From assembly GCA_041685645.1 (NCBI GenBank), contig JAWLFI010000145.1, forward strand, positions 1-6,508: DNA of 6,508 nt, in the 5' to 3' direction. Made by a program: the position numbers and the translations under genes. How positions within the stretch are numbered: the first letter of the stretch is position 1; the number at the start of each line of letters is the position of its first letter. The stretch comes from JAWLFI01 sp041685645. GTDB taxonomy: Bacteria > Bacteroidota > Bacteroidia > Chitinophagales > Saprospiraceae. Shown in pieces: positions 5,642 through 6,508 of this stretch. The notes under the pieces were generated by a model. The model had not been told where the DNA came from. It searched no databases and saw only the letters and a program-made list of their open reading frames with translations.

Positions 5642-6508
5642 GACAACCCTCGCCTCCTTTGGACTCCCACTGATCAAGATATATCGCAAAGCCACATGCA
5701 CGAGTACATGGAGTGGTTAAAAGAAAACCATCAATTGTCTTTTTCTACTTACGATGAGCTATGGGCATGGTCCATTGAGGAGCTGGAATCCTTTTGGGGG
5801 ACTATAGCTGAATATTTTGAAGTAGTTTTCCACGATCAACCTAAAACTGTTTTAAATCGAAATGGTGGTATGCCACATCAAGAATGGTTTACTGGTTCCT
5901 CACTTAATTACGCCGAACATATCTTCAAAAAAGCAAATGATGACCATCCGGCTATAATTTACAAAACGGAGTTAATCCCACAGACGGAAATGAGTTGGCG
6001 AGAGCTGAGACAGAAAGTGGCGGCCATGGCAGACTACCTCAAATCTTGTGGAGTTCAAAAAGGGGATCGAGTAGCGGCTTTTATTACCAATACTCCCGAA
6101 GCTACTATCGGCTTTCTGGCAAGTATTTCTATCGGAGCCGTTTGGTCTAGTTGCTCACCCGACTTTGGCGCAGATAGTATTAAGGAGCGCTTCGAACAAA
6201 TCCAACCCAAAGTGATTTTTGCAGTCACTGGTTACAGTTATGGAGGCAAGAAATACAACAAAAAAGAAGTCGTCCAAAACATCTGCGACACCATCACTTC
6301 CATTCAACAGCTTGTCAGTATTGACCCCATAGGGGTAGGACAGCCAAAAACCAAGGCTCAGCTTTCCAACTTCGATGATATCGCAAATGCCGACGCCCCG
6401 CCCTTAGAGTTTGAAGCCTTACCTTTTGATCATCCGATTTGGGTGCTTTATTCTTCAGGCACTACAGGTCGGCCCAAAGCAATTACACACGGTCATGGTG
6501 GTGTCCTT
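5633..6508 (+). CDS. Acetoacetyl-CoA synthetase, N-terminal 292 residues (cut by right window edge)
   Basis: I translated this open frame by hand; it runs from ATG 5633 to the window edge. The start is firm because an in-frame TAA lies at 5627-5629. Family members are about 650 residues, so a little under half is present. The protein is a cytoplasmic adenylate-forming ligase that converts acetoacetate, ATP and CoA to acetoacetyl-CoA, AMP and pyrophosphate. Features typical of the acetoacetate rather than the acetate enzyme are the opening LLWTPT with a following YMEWLK, YDELWAWSIEELESFW (40-55) and MPHQEWFTGSSLNYAEH (80-96). General ANL motifs are GDRVAAFITNTPEA (144-157), GAVWSSCSPDFGADSIKERFEQI (168-190, in two parts) and the ATP-binding loop YSSGTTGRPKA (273-283). 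The catalytic A10 lysine is beyond the edge. The role is probably ketone-body, polyhydroxybutyrate or leucine breakdown. It is divergent from a barrel gene and shows no link to the surface genes. Confidence 0.92.
   Translation, partial: MISDNPRLLWTPTDQDISQSHMHEYMEWLKENHQLSFSTYDELWAWSIEELESFWGTIAEYFEVVFHDQPKTVLNRNGGMPHQEWFTGSSLNYAEHIFKKANDDHPAIIYKTELIPQTEMSWRELRQKVAAMADYLKSCGVQKGDRVAAFITNTPEATIGFLASISIGAVWSSCSPDFGADSIKERFEQIQPKVIFAVTGYSYGGKKYNKKEVVQNICDTITSIQQLVSIDPIGVGQPKTKAQLSNFDDIANADAPPLEFEALPFDHPIWVLYSSGTTGRPKAITHGHGGVL

Overview
The window looks like chromosomal DNA from a Bacteroidota member. The marine or activated-sludge Saprospiria/Lewinella-type lineages would fit best, but the genus cannot be fixed from this sequence. 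The evidence is a giant secreted protein with SprB repeats and a type IX secretion (T9SS) C-terminal sorting domain, a Bacteroidota-style Crp/Fnr regulator, the near absence of strong Shine-Dalgarno sequences, and a TAnnTTTG promoter element. There is no sign of a phage, insertion sequence, CRISPR array, tRNA or rRNA. Coding density is very high, and no gene-free stretch exceeds about 130 bases.

Layout, left to right. (1) 1-320, minus: the N-terminal 106 residues of a Crp/Fnr-family regulator, cut by the left edge. (2) 323-4345, minus: a 1340-residue exported mosaic protein. Its order is signal peptide, fibronectin-III-like domain, proprotein-convertase P domain, a poorly defined spacer, MAM-like domain, MopE-type Asp/Cys metal-binding motif, eight SprB-like repeats and a T9SS sorting domain. 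The regulator starts two bases after its stop codon, so the two are probably co-transcribed. (3) 4346-4421: a 76-base divergent promoter region. (4) 4422-4895, plus: a small exported cohesin-like protein. (5) 4898-5506, minus: a probable outer-membrane beta-barrel protein, convergent with gene 4 and only two bases from it. (6) 5507-5632: a second divergent intergenic region, with an unusual 10-bp inverted repeat whose right arm covers the start codon of the next gene. (7) 5633-6508, plus: the N-terminal 292 residues of an acetoacetyl-CoA synthetase, cut by the right edge.

How they fit together. Genes 2, 4 and 5 all encode envelope or surface proteins: a T9SS-exported adhesin-like giant, a small beta-sandwich protein and an outer-membrane barrel. 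The acetoacetyl-CoA synthetase is an ordinary metabolic gene and probably unrelated to them. Whether the surface genes form one functional system is inference. The best leads are the giant protein's catalytic-domain-free architecture, its regular paired cysteines, its excess of Bacteroidota O-glycosylation motifs, and its tight linkage to a regulator.
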